A DNA stretch of 64,000 nt from Nocardioides bizhenqiangii (GTDB lineage: Bacteria; Actinomycetota; Actinomycetes; Propionibacteriales; Nocardioidaceae), in the NCBI RefSeq assembly GCF_034661235.1, contig NZ_CP141059.1:3471501-3535500 (forward strand), read 5' to 3'. Every line of letters starts with the position of its first letter. Within the stretch, counting starts at the first letter, position 1. Both the position numbers and the translations under genes were made by a program. The notes under the pieces are model-generated. The model did no database searches. It saw nothing but the letters and a program-made list of their open reading frames with translations, and was not told where the DNA came from. Shown here one piece after another: positions 47,170 through 55,616 of this stretch.

Positions 47170-48471
47170 TCAGCGGCTGGGGCGGATCCGGCGCAGCCCG
47201 CGCCGGGCGAGATCCCCACCACGCCGCTGCCACCAGGTCATCGCGAGCGCACCGAGCAGCCCGCCGATGCCGAAGCCGGTCATGGCGTGCAGGAGCACGT
47301 CGACCTGCAGGGGTCCGACGTCGGCCATCCGCCCGGGCCCTACCGCACCACCCGCCAGCGAGGTGAGGAGACCGAGGACCAGGCCGGCGACGAGGCCGCC
47401 GCCACAGCCCCGGATCGCTGCCTGGTCCCAGGCCACTGCGGGGCGCGAGCGGTGGGCCAGCGCCGAGGCGAGCCCGGCGACGAGCACCGGGCTGACCATC
47501 AGCCAGCCGGCCCAGCCCGGGGTCGGACCGCCGTCGGGCAGCGCGGCCAACAGGGGGAACAGGGGCAACGGGCCGAGGACGACGGCGCCCGGGGAGACGA
47601 GGGTGCCGGTGCCGACGGTGAAGCCGGGGCCGAACAGGTAGGCGCTGCTGAAGAGGGCGGCGTTCGGCAGCAGCGCGAGCGTGAGCACGCTGAGCATCGC
47701 GATGTCGCCGGCGTCGCTCTCGAGCTGCGACACGATGTTGGCCGCGGTCGAGAAGTCGAGGACCAGCGCGACCAGCAGTGCGGCCAGTGCGACCGCGAGC
47801 CAGGCGCGCAGGATCGCCCGGACGAGCACCGCGGTGTCGCGGACCGCGACCGGGGTCGCCGGCAGCCAGATCGCCGCCCGGCCGGAGCCGCGGGCGAGGG
47901 CCGGGAGGCCGGCCCCGGCGGCGATGAGCGTCGACCAGAGGACGACCCGACCGGTGCTGGGCATCGTCTCGATCGTCGAGGCGAGGGTGGTGGCGAGGAC
48001 ACCGACCAGGACGTAGCCGACGGTGAACAAGCCGCCCGCGAACGGGACCGTCCAGTCGCGTTCGCCGTCGGCGATCCGGTCGGCGTCGGGACCGTGCCCC
48101 GAGATCGACTCCCCGACCCGGTGACCGACCCGCCAGGCGGACCAGACGCAGAGCAGGGTGATGCCGAGGGGCATCGCGGTGATGCGGACGCCCTCGATGC
48201 TGACGCCGGAGCCGTGCGCGGCCAACCAGCTGAGAGCGCCGACCCGGAGCGCGCCACTCGGCGTGCCGTGACCACCGGCGTCGGTGAGGAACCAGCCGAC
48301 CACCGCGACGGCCATGCACACCAGCAGCGGACCGGCCGCCGCCAGGGCCCCGCCGAGCGTGGCCGTCGGCACCAGGGGCCGCCGGGTCCCCAGCGCCTGC
48401 CGGAGCTCGGACTCCCGGCGTGGCTCCCTGCGAGTGGTCGTCCGCGCGGACGGCGATTGGAGCGACGTCAT
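47170..48471 (-). CDS. DUF6350 multi-pass membrane protein
   Basis: 433-residue integral membrane protein with about 11 hydrophobic helices, matching the actinobacterial DUF6350 family (some members are called PerM, linked to cell division in mycobacteria). The N-terminal about 35 residues are charged (ARTTTRREPRRESELRQALG). Internal landmarks are GVSIEGVRITAMPLGITLLCVW and FGPGFTVGTGTLVSPGAVVLGP, the latter a family hallmark. The start chosen is the ATG at 48471; a GTG or ATG nine codons upstream is possible. It lies upstream of purN in other actinobacteria too. Confidence 0.8.
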   Translation of the reverse strand: MTSLQSPSARTTTRREPRRESELRQALGTRRPLVPTATLGGALAAAGPLLVCMAVAVVGWFLTDAGGHGTPSGALRVGALSWLAAHGSGVSIEGVRITAMPLGITLLCVWSAWRVGHRVGESISGHGPDADRIADGERDWTVPFAGGLFTVGYVLVGVLATTLASTIETMPSTGRVVLWSTLIAAGAGLPALARGSGRAAIWLPATPVAVRDTAVLVRAILRAWLAVALAALLVALVLDFSTAANIVSQLESDAGDIAMLSVLTLALLPNAALFSSAYLFGPGFTVGTGTLVSPGAVVLGPLPLFPLLAALPDGGPTPGWAGWLMVSPVLVAGLASALAHRSRPAVAWDQAAIRGCGGGLVAGLVLGLLTSLAGGAVGPGRMADVGPLQVDVLLHAMTGFGIGGLLGALAMTWWQRRGGDLARRGLRRIRPSR

Positions 48472-48578
48472 GACGCCCTCATCTTCACGCGGGACCATGC
48501 CCCGACGACGGTGCCACGCCGCGTCCGTCGATGGCCGGTTGCAGCCGATCGGGCGCGGCGTCGTACCTTGGTCCGGTC

Positions 48579-50477
48579 ATGCCCGACACCGCCCACCCGC
48601 CGGACCCCACGGCCGCGTTCGACGCGTTCTACAAGTCTGCGCGGGACCAGCTGCTCCTCCAGACCTACGCGCTGACCGGCGACCTCGGCGCCGCCCGCAG
48701 CGCGGTGCGGGACGCGTACGTCGTCGCGTGGCACCACTGGCGGAAGCTCTCGCGGCTCGACGACCCCGGGTCGTCGGTGCGACCGCACGCGTGGCGGCAC
48801 GCGCAGCGCCGGGCGACCGTCCGGCCCTGGCACAAGGAGAAGGGGCTCGACGACGACAACAAGGCGACCCTCGAGGCCCTCGCCGCGCTCACCGGTCCGC
48901 AACGCCGGGCGCTGCTCCTGACCCAGCTCGCGGCGGTCTCGATGGAGGACATGGCCCGCGAGATCGGGCTGCCGAGCGACGACGCACAGCGGGAGCTCCA
49001 GACCGCCGCCGCCCAGTTCGCGACCCAGAAGAACATCTCGGCATCGTCGATCCCGATGGCCTTCGCCGCGCTCGCGGCCGCGACGACCAACGTCAATTGG
49101 CCGCGGGTCACGATCATCCGCCGGGCCGGGGCCGCCCGCCGCCGGATGCACACCGTGGTCGGCGCTGCCGCCGTCGTGGCCGCCCTGGTCGCCAGCGGCG
49201 CCGCGGTGACCGACGCGACCGGGGTCCGGCCCACGCTCGCCCGCGAACAGCTCGCCGGTCCGGCCGGCGGCCAGGTCGCCGCGCCCGGGCCCGAGATCGT
49301 GCTGCCCGAGACCAGCCTGCTCACGGCCGACGCCGTACGCCGGGCGCTCGTCGGCGACTGGGAGCAGGGCGTCACCCACGACAACTCCGTCGGCAACGGC
49401 GTCGTGCTGCCCTGCCAGCCGGAGGATCCCGACTCCCGTTACGCCGACCCGCGCGGCACCGCCGCGTGGGTGCGGGTCTTCCGCAACGGCCCGGCCGGCG
49501 AGTCGACGCGCAAGCTCACCGAGGTCGTCGAGGCGTCGCGCAGCCCCGAGCGGGCGCGCAAGACCTACGACCGGCTCCGGGGATGGTTCGCCGACTGCGT
49601 CACTCCGGGAGTGCGGCTGATCAGCACGGCGACCAGCCCGGACCTGGCCGACGACTCGGCGGTGTTCGTCCTCAACTCGGAGCATCCCGAGCTCACGACG
49701 TACGTCGTCGGCGTCGCCCGCACCGGGCTCCTGTCCACCGCCGTCGCGCTCCGGACCGACGTCGGGCCCGAGGCTGCCGACCGCACCGGTGTCGCGGAGC
49801 TGCTCGGCGAGGCCGTCGACCGGCTCTGCACCCTGCCCGACGGCGGCAGGTGCGCCGACCGGGCGGGCGCCCTCGAGGAGGTGCCGCCGTACCCCGCCGG
49901 TCAGGTGCCGGCGATGCTGTCCCAGGTGGACCTGCCCTTCGTCGGCGACCCCGCCGCGCCGTGGATGGGCACCCCGCCCCGCGAGATCACCAACACGCGC
50001 ACCGACATGGACGTGCTCGGCTGCGTCCACCCCGTGCTGGCCGGTGACTACGACGGTGACCGGTTCCGCACCGACCTGGCCCGCACCTTCGTCAAGGTCG
50101 ACAGCGACCTCCCACCGGAGTTCGGCCTCACCCAGGCCGTTGCCTCGCTGCCGCAGCAGGCGGCCGGCGCGCTGCTCGAGGACTACCGGTCCGCGATCAA
50201 CGGCTGTCCCGACCGGGACGCCAGCGCCGGCACCGAGGTCCGGGTCCTCGAGGCTCACGACGACGGCGACGAGTCGTTCACGGCCTGGCACCTGAGCACC
50301 CGGCTCCCCAACGAGCGGACGCTCGAGTACTCCGTCGCGTTCCTCCGCAGCGGCTCGGCGGTCTCCCAGCTCGTGTTCGTCTCCGCGCCGGGAGCGCGGA
50401 TGACCGACGACCAGTTCGTCGCCATCACCCGGCGCGCGCTCGAACGGCTGCCGCAGCTGCCTGCCTACCCGCGCTGA
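48579..50477 (+). CDS. Sigma-factor-like domain fused to membrane sensor
   Basis: 632-residue chimera. Residues about 14-83 resemble sigma-70 region 2 (FDAFYKSARDQLL, YVVAWHHWRKLSRLDDP). Residues 97-148 resemble region 4 (LAALTGPQRRALLLTQLAAVSMEDMAREIGLP). A basic stretch and one helix (191-211) follow, then about 420 external residues in two domains (from about 238 and 433) with Cys in LPCQPED and GWFADC. The region 4 recognition helix reads SDDAQRELQTAA and has lost the basic residues of true sigma factors. The external part resembles that of the protein at 51115. So this looks like the neighbouring sigma plus sensor pair made as one chain. It may tether, sequester or sense rather than drive transcription; this is inference. 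Confidence 0.75.
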   Translation: MPDTAHPPDPTAAFDAFYKSARDQLLLQTYALTGDLGAARSAVRDAYVVAWHHWRKLSRLDDPGSSVRPHAWRHAQRRATVRPWHKEKGLDDDNKATLEALAALTGPQRRALLLTQLAAVSMEDMAREIGLPSDDAQRELQTAAAQFATQKNISASSIPMAFAALAAATTNVNWPRVTIIRRAGAARRRMHTVVGAAAVVAALVASGAAVTDATGVRPTLAREQLAGPAGGQVAAPGPEIVLPETSLLTADAVRRALVGDWEQGVTHDNSVGNGVVLPCQPEDPDSRYADPRGTAAWVRVFRNGPAGESTRKLTEVVEASRSPERARKTYDRLRGWFADCVTPGVRLISTATSPDLADDSAVFVLNSEHPELTTYVVGVARTGLLSTAVALRTDVGPEAADRTGVAELLGEAVDRLCTLPDGGRCADRAGALEEVPPYPAGQVPAMLSQVDLPFVGDPAAPWMGTPPREITNTRTDMDVLGCVHPVLAGDYDGDRFRTDLARTFVKVDSDLPPEFGLTQAVASLPQQAAGALLEDYRSAINGCPDRDASAGTEVRVLEAHDDGDESFTAWHLSTRLPNERTLEYSVAFLRSGSAVSQLVFVSAPGARMTDDQFVAITRRALERLPQLPAYPR

Positions 50478-50609
50478 GCGCCTCCTGAGGAACGGCCGGG
50501 CAGGAAACACGCCCGGCCGATGCAACCCCGCCCCGGGCTCAGGCGTACCACCATCGACATCAACACTCCGGAGCCTGCGCACCGGACTCGGGCTCGAGAG
50601 GGGGCGGCT

Positions 50610-51122
50610 GTGGAGGCACACGAGTTCGACGAGCTCTATGCCGCGTCGTTCCGTCGGATCACCAGCCAGGTCTACGCCATGATCGGCAACCTGGACGAGG
50701 CGACCGAGTGCGTCCAGGAGGCGTTCGCCCGCGCTTGGGCCAACCGCAGGAAGCTCGACAAGGCGGAGTACCCCGAGGCCTGGGTGCGTACGACGGCCTA
50801 CCGGCTGGCCGTGAGCCGCTGGCGCCGTACCAAGCTCGCGAAGCGGCCCACCGACCGGGCCGTGGGCACGGCCACCCAGGTGCCGGCCGTCGACGAGTCG
50901 CACGTCGCCCTCGTCGACGCCCTCAGGAAGCTGCCCGAGGCCCAGCGCCAGGCCCTGGTGCTCCACCACATCGCCGACCTCCCGATCCACCAGATCGCGG
51001 CCGAGATCGGCGTTCCCGAAGGAACCATCAAGGCCCGGTTGAGTCGCGGACGCACCGCGCTCGCCGCGCTGCTGACCGACGAGACCAACGGCGGTCTGGC
51101 TGGAGGAATGAGCCATGTCTGA
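50610..51122 (+). CDS. SigE-family RNA polymerase sigma factor
   Basis: 170-residue ECF-type sigma factor of the actinobacterial SigE family. Region 2 is at about 5-75 (FDELYAASFRRITSQVYAMIGN, AFARAWANRRKL, AWVRTTAYRLAVSRWRR). Region 4 is at 105-155 (LPEAQRQALVLHHIADLPI, then QIAAEIGVPEGTIKARLSRG). The GTG at 50610 follows a purine-rich GAGAGGGGG; the frame is open to 50520 without similarity. It overlaps the next gene by 8 bases, an arrangement typical of a sigma factor with its membrane regulator. The target promoter is unknown. Confidence 0.92.
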   Translation: MEAHEFDELYAASFRRITSQVYAMIGNLDEATECVQEAFARAWANRRKLDKAEYPEAWVRTTAYRLAVSRWRRTKLAKRPTDRAVGTATQVPAVDESHVALVDALRKLPEAQRQALVLHHIADLPIHQIAAEIGVPEGTIKARLSRGRTALAALLTDETNGGLAGGMSHV

Positions 51123-53160
51123 CCCGATCGAGAAGCTCAACAGTCTCGGCGACGCGTTGGAGGGCGCACCGATGCCACGTCCCGCTTCCGAGATCCGAGC
51201 CCGGGGCGACCGGATCCGTCGCCGCAAGCACGCGACGATCGCCGGCGTCAGTGCCGTCGTCGTCGCAGCCGTTGCCGTTCCGATCGTCGCGCTCACGGGA
51301 GGCGGCTCCGACGACAGTCCGGACATCGCACCGTCGCCCACCATCTCCGACCCGGTGCCGGTGCCGTCCCTGGTGCTGGCCGAGCAGAACCTGCTCACGA
51401 GCGACGACGCCATCTACCCCAATGGCGGCGCCGACTGGCAGGAGATCGACACCTTCGAGGGCGACACGCAGGGTGGGCCTGCATCCCCCTGCCAGCGGAG
51501 CTCGCTCGCCGAGCTCGGCGCGGAACCGATCTTCCAGCGGCAGTTCGACTTCGTCGTGACCGACACGAGAGACGTGGAGCCCTCCCTCTACTTCAACCAG
51601 GTGGTCGCCGAGTTCCCGAGCGGTGCCGACGCACAGGCCGCGTACGACGAGGTCAAGGCCTGGCACGACGACTGCCTGCCCTCCCCCGCCGAGTTCTACA
51701 ACGCTGGCGAGTTCACTCCGGTCGCGGTGGGCATCGACGGCTCGGCCGAGGTCCAGCTGTCGACGTTCGGCCCGGTGGACGAGGCGCTTGATCCATCCGG
51801 CGATGAGGGGTGGTTCCTCGAGACCGGACTGGTCCTCACCGGCGACCGGGTCGCGATGCTGACCCAGGTCGTCCACGGCCAGGACTACAACTGGCCCGAA
51901 GGCACACCGGTCGAGCAGATGCTGCCGGTCGCGGCCGAGCGCCTCGCCCTGGGCAACGATGAGACCGCTCCGGAGGACCCCTCGGACACCGGCGAGGGAC
52001 CGACGACGATCCCGGAGGACTTCCCGCTGACCGCCGGTTGGCCCGAGGACGACGGCAGCAGCGAGTACCAGCTCGACCAGCCCAGCATCGACAACCAGGC
52101 GATGATCCCGGCCGGGGACCTGGACGGCTGCCAGTCGATCGACGCCGGCGACGCGAGCGACCGGTTGACCGCTCGGCTGAGCATCGGCTCGAGCGCCTAC
52201 TCCCGGGAGGTCCAGCTCTTCGCGAGCCCGGACGACGCGGGGGCCTTCCTCGACTCGGCCCAGGACTCGTTCAGTGCCTGCGCCGCCGAGGGCCCGACCG
52301 ACACGGTGCCGAGCTTCACCACCGAGGTGCTGTCGATCGGCGTGGGCCAGGAGTCGTGGCTGGTCACCCGGGCGTCCGACGGGATCGGTCGGGTCGTCAT
52401 CTACCTGGTCCGGGTCGGCAACGCGGTCTTCATCCACCTCGCCAGCGACGAGGGCACCGGCGACACCGTGCACGCCCTGGTGAGCGAGAGCGGCACCAGC
52501 TTCGCCGATGTCATCCGTGCCATGTACGACCTCGAGGGCGGCGACCCCGCACCCGACCTGAACGCGCCGGCGGCGACCACCGAGATTCCCGACAACTTCC
52601 CGCTCGACGCCGTCGTCGACGGCGAGCCTCCGACGTCGGACGGCGAGACGACCGTCGACGGGCCGGGCGCCGATGTCGCAGGGGTTCGCGCGCAGACGGC
52701 GTGCGGAGCGACGCTGTCGATGCCGAACGCCGGCGACCCGGACCCCGAGCACGAGTTGGGCTACTCGGTCTCGGCGCTCGTCGGCTATGAGGGGCGCACC
52801 CTCCGCGCGTACCCGACCGTCCAGGACGCCCTCGACCAGTTGACGCAGCTGCGGGCCGACCTCCAGGGCTGCGACAGCGACAGCGAGGGCGACGGGCTGT
52901 CCGACCGACTGTGGCGCACCTTCGCGAACCACTCCGGGTACGACGCGGTGACGTTCGGCTACACCTACGAGATCGAGGACGGCGTCGGCGCCCCGGCCGG
53001 CCAGCTCTACACCGTGGTCCGGGTCGGCAACGCGGTCGTCGCGATCGAGTGGAGCGGCGAGTACAGCGCCGAGTACCAGACGACCGCCGCGCCGGACCAG
53101 GTCGAGCTGGCTCGGCTGATCGCGGCCGAGATGTGCATCTTCACCGTCGACGGCTGCTGA
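51115..53160 (+). CDS. Membrane sensor partner of the SigE-type sigma factor
   Basis: 681-residue single-pass protein. A cytosolic N-terminus of about 39 residues (PIEKLNSLGDALEGAPMPRP) is followed by one helix (40-61) and a long external part. That part has three domains. The first (about 85-290) shares layout and Cys positions (ASPCQRSS, AWHDDC) with the fused protein at 48579. The second and third (from about 298 and 490) are copies of each other, both opening with IPxxFPL and containing VRVGNAV near the end. The short cytosolic part is too small for a classic zinc anti-sigma domain, so how it contacts the sigma factor is unclear. It is translationally coupled to that gene. Confidence 0.75.
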   Translation: MSDPIEKLNSLGDALEGAPMPRPASEIRARGDRIRRRKHATIAGVSAVVVAAVAVPIVALTGGGSDDSPDIAPSPTISDPVPVPSLVLAEQNLLTSDDAIYPNGGADWQEIDTFEGDTQGGPASPCQRSSLAELGAEPIFQRQFDFVVTDTRDVEPSLYFNQVVAEFPSGADAQAAYDEVKAWHDDCLPSPAEFYNAGEFTPVAVGIDGSAEVQLSTFGPVDEALDPSGDEGWFLETGLVLTGDRVAMLTQVVHGQDYNWPEGTPVEQMLPVAAERLALGNDETAPEDPSDTGEGPTTIPEDFPLTAGWPEDDGSSEYQLDQPSIDNQAMIPAGDLDGCQSIDAGDASDRLTARLSIGSSAYSREVQLFASPDDAGAFLDSAQDSFSACAAEGPTDTVPSFTTEVLSIGVGQESWLVTRASDGIGRVVIYLVRVGNAVFIHLASDEGTGDTVHALVSESGTSFADVIRAMYDLEGGDPAPDLNAPAATTEIPDNFPLDAVVDGEPPTSDGETTVDGPGADVAGVRAQTACGATLSMPNAGDPDPEHELGYSVSALVGYEGRTLRAYPTVQDALDQLTQLRADLQGCDSDSEGDGLSDRLWRTFANHSGYDAVTFGYTYEIEDGVGAPAGQLYTVVRVGNAVVAIEWSGEYSAEYQTTAAPDQVELARLIAAEMCIFTVDGC

Positions 53161-53172
53161 CGGACCGGGGGA

Positions 53173-53213
53173 CGACGAAGGGCCGCCACCCCTCGGGTGA
53201 CGGCCCTTCGTCG
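53173..53213. terminator. Strong hairpin between convergent genes
   Basis: Nineteen-base arms (53173-53191 and 53195-53213) pair with a single mismatch around a three-base CTC loop. The core is CGAAGGGCCG with its complement. It lies 13 bases past the sensor gene stop and 6 before the end of sucD, so it is likely a bidirectional terminator. Confidence 0.88.
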
Positions 53214-53218
53214 ACTGG

Positions 53219-54115
53219 TCACATGCTCTGCAGGAGCTCCCGAGCCAGCTGCGCGGTCTCGGACGGCGTCTTGCCGACCTTCACGCCGACGGCCTCGAGC
53301 GCCTCCTTCTTCGCGGCGGCGGTGCCGGACGAGCCCGACACGATCGCGCCCGCGTGACCCATGGTCTTGCCCTCGGGGGCGGTGAAGCCTGCGACGTAGC
53401 CGACCACCGGCTTGGTGATGTTGGCCTTGATGTAGTCGGCGGCCCGCTCCTCGGCGTCGCCGCCGATCTCGCCGATCATCACGATCACCTTGGTGTCCGG
53501 GTCCTCCTCGAAGGCCTGGAGCGCATCGATGTGCGTGGTGCCGACGATCGGGTCGCCACCGATGCCGATCGCGGTGGAGAAGCCGAAGTCCTTCAGCTCG
53601 TACATCATCTGGTAGGTCAGGGTGCCGGACTTCGACACGAGACCGACCGGGCCGGAGCCGGTGATGGTGTGCGGCGTGATGCCGGCGAGCGACTCACCCG
53701 GGGTGATGATGCCGGGGCAGTTCGGGCCGATCATCCGGGTGGACTTGCCCTGCAGGTAGGACCAGACCTCGGCCGTGTCCTGGACGGGCACGCCCTCGGT
53801 GATCACGACGATCAGCGGGATCTCGGCGTCGATCGCCTCGACGCAGGCGTCCTTGGTGAACGCCGGCGGCACGAAGAGGACCGACACGTCGGCGCCGGTC
53901 TCGGACATCGCCTCCTTGACGGTGCCGAAGACCGGGAGCTCGACGTCGTTGCCGTCGTGGTCCTTGTGGCTGACCTTGGTGCCGGCCTTGCGGGCGTTGA
54001 CGCCGCCCACGATGTTCGCGCCCGAGTCGAGCATCAGGGCGGTGTGCTTGGCACCCATGCCGCCGGTGATGCCCTGGACGATGATCTTGGAGTCCTTGTT
54101 CAGGTAGATGCTCAT
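53219..54115 (-). CDS. sucD: Succinyl-CoA synthetase alpha subunit
   Basis: 298-residue alpha subunit of succinate-CoA ligase, which makes ATP/GTP from succinyl-CoA. The CoA-binding N-terminal domain starts [38 protein letters not shown] and [16 protein letters not shown] follow. The catalytic phosphorylated His lies in [17 protein letters not shown]. It is 12 bases downstream of sucC in the same operon and ends at a strong convergent hairpin. Confidence 0.96.
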   Translation of the reverse strand: MSIYLNKDSKIIVQGITGGMGAKHTALMLDSGANIVGGVNARKAGTKVSHKDHDGNDVELPVFGTVKEAMSETGADVSVLFVPPAFTKDACVEAIDAEIPLIVVITEGVPVQDTAEVWSYLQGKSTRMIGPNCPGIITPGESLAGITPHTITGSGPVGLVSKSGTLTYQMMYELKDFGFSTAIGIGGDPIVGTTHIDALQAFEEDPDTKVIVMIGEIGGDAEERAADYIKANITKPVVGYVAGFTAPEGKTMGHAGAIVSGSSGTAAAKKEALEAVGVKVGKTPSETAQLARELLQSM

Positions 54116-54127
54116 GTCGTCGTCCTC

Positions 54128-55303
54128 TCAGGCAGCCTGGTCGTGGGCGAGCTCGGCGGCCTTGTCGGCCCCACCGTCCATCGTCTCGGCCAGGGTGACC
54201 AGTGGGTGGTTGGCGTCCGCGAGGATCTGGCGACCCTTCTCCACGTTGTTGCCGTCGAGCCGGACGACCAGCGGCTTGGTCGCCTCGTCGCCCAGGATCT
54301 TCAGCGCGCCGACGATGCCGTTGGCGACCTCGTCGCAGGCGGTGATGCCACCGAACACGTTGACGAAGACCGACTTGACCTGCGGGTCGTGCAGGATCAC
54401 GTCGAGGCCGTTGGCCATGACCTCCGCGTTGGCGCCGCCACCGATGTCGAGGAAGTTGGCGGGCTTGACGCCGCCGTGGGCCTCACCGGCGTACGCGACG
54501 ACGTCGAGGGTGCTCATGACGAGGCCAGCGCCGTTGCCGATGATGCCGACCTCGCCGTCGAGCTTGACGTAGTTGAGACCGAGGTCCTTGGCCTTCGACT
54601 CGAGGTGGTCGGCCTCCTCGCGGATCTCGAACTGAGCGTGGTCCGGGTGCCGGACCTCGGAGGCGTTGTCGTCGAGCGAGACCTTGCCGTCGAGCGCCTC
54701 CAGCTTGTCGCCGGCCAGACGGGCGAGCGGGTTGACCTCGACCAGGGTCGCGTCCTCCTCGACGAACACCTTGAACAGCTGCTCGATCATGGTGACGGCC
54801 TGCTCGAAGACCGGCTCGGGGAAGGCAGCCTCGGTCGCGATGGCCCGGGCCTTCTCGGCGTCGACGCCGGCGCCGGGGTCGATCGCGATCTTCTTGACCG
54901 CGTCGGGGTTGGTCTTCGCGACCTCCTCGATCTCGACACCACCCTCGACCGACGCGATGCAGAGGTACTGGCGGTTCGAGCGGTCCAGGAGGAAGGAGAA
55001 GTAGTACTCCTCCTTCGGTGGCGTCGCGGGGGTGATCAGGACGCGGTTGACCGGCAGGTCCTTGATCGTCAGGTTGAGGATGTTCGTGGCGTGCTCGAAG
55101 GCCTCGTCCGGCGTCTTGGCGATCTTGACGCCGCCCGCCTTGCCGCGGCCTCCGGCCTTGACCTGCGCCTTGACGACCACGACGCCACCCATCTTCTCGG
55201 CGGCGGCCCTGGCCTCCTCGGCGGTCTCGACGACCACACCGAGGGTGGTCTCCACACCGTGCTTGGCGAAGAGCTCCTTCGCCTGAAACTCCATCAGATC
55301 CAC
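54128..55303 (-). CDS. sucC: Succinyl-CoA synthetase beta subunit
   Basis: 391-residue beta subunit with the ATP-grasp nucleotide-binding domain. It starts [17 protein letters not shown]. Lys/Gly-rich [19 protein letters not shown] lies near residues 40-60, VEVNPLARL carries the metal-binding Glu/Asn, and [16 protein letters not shown] and [16 protein letters not shown] complete the family pattern. The start is GTG at 55303; an ATG at 55294 is an alternative. It is first in the operon with sucD and has a long inverted repeat in its leader (55357-55398). Confidence 0.96.
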   Translation of the reverse strand: MDLMEFQAKELFAKHGVETTLGVVVETAEEARAAAEKMGGVVVVKAQVKAGGRGKAGGVKIAKTPDEAFEHATNILNLTIKDLPVNRVLITPATPPKEEYYFSFLLDRSNRQYLCIASVEGGVEIEEVAKTNPDAVKKIAIDPGAGVDAEKARAIATEAAFPEPVFEQAVTMIEQLFKVFVEEDATLVEVNPLARLAGDKLEALDGKVSLDDNASEVRHPDHAQFEIREEADHLESKAKDLGLNYVKLDGEVGIIGNGAGLVMSTLDVVAYAGEAHGGVKPANFLDIGGGANAEVMANGLDVILHDPQVKSVFVNVFGGITACDEVANGIVGALKILGDEATKPLVVRLDGNNVEKGRQILADANHPLVTLAETMDGGADKAAELAHDQAA

Positions 55304-55616
55304 TGGTCTATTTCCTCAGCTGTTCGGGTGCGGGCCGCGCTGCAGTGCGGGTCCTCGGGCACCCTAGTCGGGTCGCCCCGGTCGCGACGAGGGTGCCCAT
55401 CAGGGACGTGACCTGGGTTACACACCCGGGCGGGCCATTCCACAGTGACTGATCGGAGGATTTCGGGGTAAGGGGTCGATCCGTTAGGGTCGTCCGCGTT
55501 CGATTCATCCGGCCGTCACCTGACGGCCATCCGTCGACGAGGCGCCGTGGGGGCGTGGTCTCGCGCGGCTGGGATGGATCGAAGGACCAGCCGTCGACAC
55601 GGGGACACGCGAACCT
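55304..55616. promoter_or_regulatory. Divergent sucC / M23 peptidase control region
   Basis: 313 bases without a gene. A perfect nine-pair inverted repeat, GGGCACCCT (55357-55365) with AGGGTGCCC (55390-55398), lies in the sucC leader, and more pairing is possible inside. TAGGGT at 55485-55490 is a possible actinobacterial -10 for the peptidase gene. The peptidase leader then has GGCCGTC-ACCT-GACGGCC (55511-55528) and GGCTGG/CCAGCC (55567-55592). I do not recognise a known riboswitch here. Confidence 0.5.

Noticed and set aside
48951..49023. Treating the gene at 48579 as an ordinary sigma factor
   Set aside because: The chain continues through a membrane helix into 420 external residues, and region 4 lacks the usual basic recognition helix.
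48468..51413. Very long antisense open frame (981 codons) opposite the sigma/sensor genes
   Set aside because: The translation is rich in Arg, Gly, Asp and His with no domain signal. It is the usual shadow of GC-rich coding DNA, and the forward genes have clear motifs.
51028..52932. Antisense 634-codon open frame opposite the sensor protein
   Set aside because: Low-complexity Val/Gly/Arg/Asp translation with no motif; shadow of the 681-residue sensor gene.
55440..55616. ydaO c-di-AMP riboswitch before the M23 gene
   Set aside because: The conserved GGGGUGAAUC and CAGCUAACC blocks of that class are not present.
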